Shown here: piece after piece, positions 59,713 to 64,000 of the stretch | Layout of the letters: each line of letters opens with the position of its first letter | How positions within the stretch are numbered: the stretch's first letter is position 1 | Assembly (NCBI GenBank): GCA_001643675.2 | Contig: LSRY02000007.1 | Span: 687,001 to 751,000 of the forward strand | Source: Monocercomonoides exilis | Taxonomy: Eukaryota; Preaxostyla; Oxymonadida; Polymastigidae | Direction of reading: 5' to 3' | Length of the DNA stretch: 64,000 nucleotides | Program-made: the position numbers and the translations under genes | The notes under the pieces: model-generated | The model's input: the letters and a program-made list of their open reading frames with translations, nothing else | Told to the model about the DNA's origin: nothing | Database searches by the model: none

Positions 59713-62700
59713 TCAATAATCCGTTTCTTTCATTGCGTTGTATTGCCTGCGCTTTTTAAATCGAACTGCACATACAATCGTCACAACCACAACCACAACA
59801 GCAACAACAGCAAAAGCGCCCACAGAAACAATAATCGCAATAAGCTGTGCTTTCGTCAATTTCTTTGGACTGTTCTCGTTTGTCTCGCTTTTCTTCTGCT
59901 TCACCATAATTGCATTGATTGAATGCTTCTTTTCTCCATTTATAATTCCGCTCGGATAAGTCAAGCGACAGACAACTGATGTGTAATCATCAACTTCAAG
60001 CAAAGACGGAGGAATCCTCACTTTCATTTCTGTCTCATTCACATATTCTGAAACTGGGCAATTTGTCCACTTCATTTCTTCTCCTTTCCTTTTTTTCGAA
60101 GCCTCAAATGTCAGTCCACAAGGAAACAGATACAATCCATGCACAACTGCTTCAATTTCTTTCTCAATTTCATTTTTGCTATGAAGTTCATTCTTTTCGC
60201 TAGCTTCTTCTTCTCTTTTCAGCGTAACATTCTTCAAAACGGGTGAAAAGAAATATGAATCCATGTTCTCAACAACTGTTCCACTTGGCTCTTTTTCGGT
60301 AACCATTCCAAACGGCTTTCCATCAAGTCCATCGCTTCCTGGAGACAACGATTCAACATGAATCCAATAATGCCCACTTTCATTGAATTGAATATTGTGC
60401 CGCAAAGATGGAAATTTCTCCCACCCTGCATTAATTGGATGGTTGTTAACAAAGCTACAGTTGTACAAATTCAACGAACCAAGAGAAGAAAATATGACTC
60501 CATCGCTGATGTCAACGAACGTGCTGTCATTTATATCTGTTGAACCTGTACCGTTCAGAAAAACAAGCCCTGAATCCCACGAACACAACAGATTGTTCTC
60601 TTCACTTCCATAATTCAAATGCTCCTCATTTTTAACGCTCCAAAAAGATCTGAGGCCATTAGCCGTCTCATCGCTTCCACGTTGACTTCTTTGGGTGATG
60701 TTTTTGTTTCTTCCGTAAATAACAAGTTGTGAAAATTCTTGAGAAATGCGTTCAAATTCAATCAGCCGATATGGAAGCAATTGCCCTTCTCCTCCAAGCA
60801 CGTTTTCACCTTTCAAGCCGGTGAACCAAGGCCGAAAAACAACGTCAACAACACGAATACTATTTCTTCCATACAACACATTCAGCGCATCTCCTTCAAT
60901 GGCATCTGGATATTCAATGTCAATGTGATTAAACGAAAAAAAAGTGTTTTCGCCTCCAAGCACTGCAATCGATTTTCCTGCCTTCAAATTTGCGCCAATT
61001 CGAAGTGTTCCCCTGTTCTCTTCACTTTTTGCTGAAGGCATCGATAAAGAACCAGCCATCGAAGAAAATGCTGTTCTTTGACAGCCAGAAAACGGCTCAT
61101 TCACAAGCACTTTTCCAATGATATGCAATGACATGCGATTTCTCCATGTTTCACGCTTGGCCATGCCACTCAGCTGAGAGCACGGCTTTTCTTTTCGCCC
61201 ACACGTTTTCTCGTTGCTTGCTTTTTCGCCTCCGACATAGATGTTTTCTGAATGGTATGGCAACATATTCTCTTTGTCTGCCATCAGGTCAATTATTCTT
61301 CCCTCTTTCCGATCTTCAAGCAATATGTAATTCTGCTTCCCGTAAATCCCTTCCATCTCGAAATAAAACTGCTCTTCGTCGATCTGCTCTTTTCCTGTTG
61401 GAAATGAAAAATAAATATATTCCCCTTTCTCTGCTGCACAATTGGAGAACATAAATTCTTTCAATGTAAGTTTCAGTGTTTTTGTTGCTTCGTCTGCTGC
61501 TTGAATAAACATTGCTCCTCCTTTTGATTCATCATTCACTTGAACATTCAGCCCATCTGCGTTCTCGTTTGCTTTTCCGCACGAACAATTCGAGAAATGC
61601 ATTCGAAAAAATATGCAAGCATGCTCGCTATTCGTTATTTCCAAATATATCGCACCTCCCAATCTGTGCTCTGCTGACCAGCAATTTGTAAATGTGCAGC
61701 CATCAAATTTTGCAGATTGACACCCTCCCATTACAGCCACGACCGATTGAGTTTCACTATTTGAAGTGATGGTGTCCAATTTCATGGAAAAAATATCAAT
61801 TTTTTGAGAAGATTCAGCAAGTATCAGTGCATTGGAAGATACAAAATTTGTGATCTCAACATATTGAAATGTCATTTTCCCCGACTTGCATTCAATAAGC
61901 ACGCAGCTCAGTCCATTCCCAGCTTCTGTATTGCTGATATTCAATCTGACCATTTCAATTTGCGAGTCTTCTCCTTCCACAACAATTAGTCCCTGATTTC
62001 TTCCACTTTCGCGTTTTGTATCCACGCAAATTTCAGCATAGCCAATGTATAAATACCCTTTGCCTTTCACATAAAACAGAGCATCCCCATTTTTCACTTT
62101 CCTTTCGTCCAAAGCTGTTGTGACACGAATTATGCTTTCGTCTCCGTTATCAAGTTTGATGCGACGCCCATCAATAACAATTGGCTCAGTGTCAAATTTA
62201 TTGCAATTTTCTGCTGTGCGGATCTGTAACATCCCTTCGGGCTTGCAGCGAGCCACTGCCTTTTTAATAGTTTTGCATGGCGCATTTCCAGAAAGACCAC
62301 ATTCTTCGTTGTCAACCCCGTTTTCTCCATCCACTTTAACTTCACTTTCATCGTTTCTTTGCATTTCTTTATACATAATTTTCACTTGTCCTTCAGCAAA
62401 ACTTTTCTCGTTGTCTTTTTGCGAGCTGAAATTGTCCAAGTCTCCAAAACCCCTTTTGTTCCTCTTATCTGCGTCACCATCAGCTTTTTCTGTAATTTCT
62501 TTATATCCCCAGAAACGTGTGGGAGAATTGAGACTCGGGCAATCAATTCCTACAGAAGCACAATTCTCTTTTCTCGAGAAAAACGCATTCCCCTTTTCTC
62601 TGGTTGTTTGCATGTCTTCCCCTCCTTTCTCATCAACGCAATTAATATCGCAGATGCAGCACAAAGCGCTCACAAACAAAAATATAAAGCCGTGTTTTTA

Positions 62701-62730
62701 CCAGAAAGAATCTTTTTTGATCTTGACCAT
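59713..62730 (-). CDS. Beta-helix surface protein with C-terminal membrane segment; in-frame TAA at codon 11
   Basis: The frame is open for 988 codons below 62679. It carries two CG....PC modules (CGLSGNAPCKTI near 62285, CGRKEKPCSQL near 61187), beta-helix rungs with GGAIYLE and GGAMFIQ, and a terminal membrane helix (AFAVVAVVVVVVTIVCAV) with a short basic tail. A signal-peptide-like FIFLFVSALCCIC opens the protein but has no ATG of its own. The nearest in-frame ATG, at 62730, is followed after ten codons by TAA (62698-62700). Either this is a nonsense mutation, or the real start is on an upstream exon I could not find. It has no kinase domain. The stop is TGA. Confidence 0.65.
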
Positions 62731-63284
62731 ATTTTTATACAAATTAATCTTTATTCAAAAATACAATCAAAAATGAATTAATTAACTCAATTACAATTTT
62801 CTTTCATGTTGAAGCAGGTATTCTCTGATAAAGAAAAACAAAAGCTATTCATTATCTCAAATCAAAACTTTTTTCATTTTGAAACCCAAACATAATTTCT
62901 TCCAAAAAAGAAAACAAAGATCCATAAGAAAAGATATTCAGCTATTCATTGTTAATCACTCTTTTTGCTTAAAAGTTATTTCTAGGATTATTAGATCTTT
63001 CATATGAAGCATAAAATCATATTTTTGATAATTAAATATTTTGATGTGAACAATGAACAACAAATAAATTCATGAAAACAAACAAAAATATAAAGGAGTC
63101 GTGAAAAATAAACAACTGTATGAAACAAAACCAAAAAAATATAAACACGATAAAACAGAAACAAGTACTAATTTCACAACAATTATCAACATCCTATAAA
63201 AAAAAACTCAACGTGTGAATATAAAAGATTTATAAAAAGGTTCAAAATATAGCTATTTCAACTTAAAACAATTGAACAAACAAA
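62731..63284. other. Intergenic spacer, nothing recognised
   Basis: This AT-rich stretch of 554 bp lies between two genes on the minus strand. No frame, repeat or RNA gene is supported. Confidence 0.5.
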
Positions 63285-64000
63285 TTAATTAACACTATCA
63301 TTTTCCAAAGAATCCTGAATTTCGCTTTTCAATTTATTTTTTGCCTTTTTATCTTTCTTTTTTTCCTTTTTTTCCTTTTTATCTTTTTTTTCCTGTTTAT
63401 CTTTCCCCTTTTTCTTTTTCTTTGCTTCTTTTTCTTTTTCCAAATTATTCGCTGATTCATTTTCGTTATCATTATCGCTTTCAATATTCAAAGACTTTCT
63501 TCTAATGCCACTGATATAAACGAACAAAGACGAGATTTTGTTGTAAGAAGATACATTTTTTGCAGATTTATTTCCAGGCTTGACGCTCCGTAAAGGCTGG
63601 ATAAGGGATTCGCACACTTCAGCAATCATCTGCAAGACTGGCGAATGCGCAATGCTTTCAAAAGAAAGAGGAACCAATTGCATATGGTAAAAAATATTTG
63701 CAACTTCTTCCCAGCAATCATCAATCCGAGAATCTACTGTTTTGATAAGCTGGCTTGGAGTTTGCCCTTTTTGTATTTGAGCATCTATAGAGTCAACAAA
63801 TTCAATGATTTGATCGTTTGATGAGCCATGTAGTAATTCAAGTTCATCATGTTGAGGCAATGAATTCAATCCAGATGATAATGTTGATGTATCATCTTTG
63901 GCGTTTGTTGTTTTTTGATCCAAATTCTTTTCTGCTAATTCATCATTTGAAACAGACAGATTGCTAATGGACACATCACCTTCATTCGAACATTTACAAC
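63285..64000 (-). CDS. Lys-rich hypothetical protein, C-terminal part (runs off the right edge)
   Basis: The frame stays open from the window edge to a TAA at 63285, about 238 codons; the start lies outside. The visible part has a polar Ser/Asp-rich N-terminal stretch, then a helical region (SNDQIIEFVDSIDAQIQKG, SRIDDCWEEVANIFYHMQLV, VLQMIAEVCESLIQPLRSV). The C-terminal tail of about 50 residues is highly charged, dominated by Lys with KKDKKEKKEKKKDKK-type repeats, and ends in an acidic stretch. The tail resembles nucleolar or RNA-associated basic tails in composition only. No family was recognised and no intron is needed in the visible part. Confidence 0.6.
   Translation of the reverse strand, partial: CKCSNEGDVSISNLSVSNDELAEKNLDQKTTNAKDDTSTLSSGLNSLPQHDELELLHGSSNDQIIEFVDSIDAQIQKGQTPSQLIKTVDSRIDDCWEEVANIFYHMQLVPLSFESIAHSPVLQMIAEVCESLIQPLRSVKPGNKSAKNVSSYNKISSLFVYISGIRRKSLNIESDNDNENESANNLEKEKEAKKKKKGKDKQEKKDKKEKKEKKKDKKAKNKLKSEIQDSLENDSVN

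Noticed and set aside
1-64000. tRNA, rRNA or CRISPR features
   Set aside because: No cloverleaf-like block, rRNA stretch or regularly spaced direct repeat was found on reading either strand; a covariance-model scan was not possible.

Overview
This 64 kb window is eukaryotic nuclear DNA. It is AT-rich, with protein-coding genes cut by many short spliceosomal introns (about 50-220 nt) whose donors favour GTTTG rather than GTAAGT. The gene mix suggests an oxymonad (Preaxostyla) such as Monocercomonoides or a relative: giant Pmp-like beta-helix surface proteins, a receptor-type pseudokinase, and a paralogous helical-repeat family ending ISDYFVNV sit among ordinary housekeeping genes. The taxon is inferred from gene content and was not tested by a search. 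TAA, TAG and TGA all end conserved genes at the expected place, so the standard genetic code fits.

Layout, left to right. 0-5.3 kb holds an RRM protein (partial), ribosomal protein S9, a WDR83/MORG1 homologue and a helical protein of unknown function. 5.4-10.3 kb holds a fragment and a full member of the helical-repeat family, then a cluster of three non-autonomous inverted-repeat elements. 10.3-12.5 kb is a Tubby-like gene, divergent from a three-exon gene (12.6-26.5 kb) that encodes a polytopic membrane protein of about 4,544 residues. 27.2-29.8 kb holds a WW-domain membrane protein with a 21-nt microexon and a YIPF6-type Golgi protein. 30.1-40.7 kb is a six-exon gene for a beta-helix surface protein of about 3,388 residues. 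It is divergent from an ArfGAP of about 1,397 residues with an SR-rich, poly-Ser tail (40.9-45.3 kb).

The right third is accessory. 45.3-47.6 kb is decayed sequence with a recognisable relict frame. 48.1-57.4 kb is a 9.2 kb beta-helix receptor with a degenerate kinase domain, broken by five in-frame stops and three frameshifts. 57.4-59.7 kb holds two more inverted-repeat elements, one a second copy of an element near 9.7 kb. 59.7-62.7 kb is another beta-helix membrane protein with an in-frame TAA at codon 11. The right edge cuts a Lys-rich hypothetical gene.

Exon joins were derived by hand from frame, GT-AG ends and, where available, family alignment. Reading phase was checked along each multi-exon gene. 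The gene functions fall into trafficking (YIPF6, ArfGAP), cilium/phosphoinositide binding (Tubby), translation and RNA (S9, RRM, WDR83) and cell-surface architecture (beta-helix proteins).
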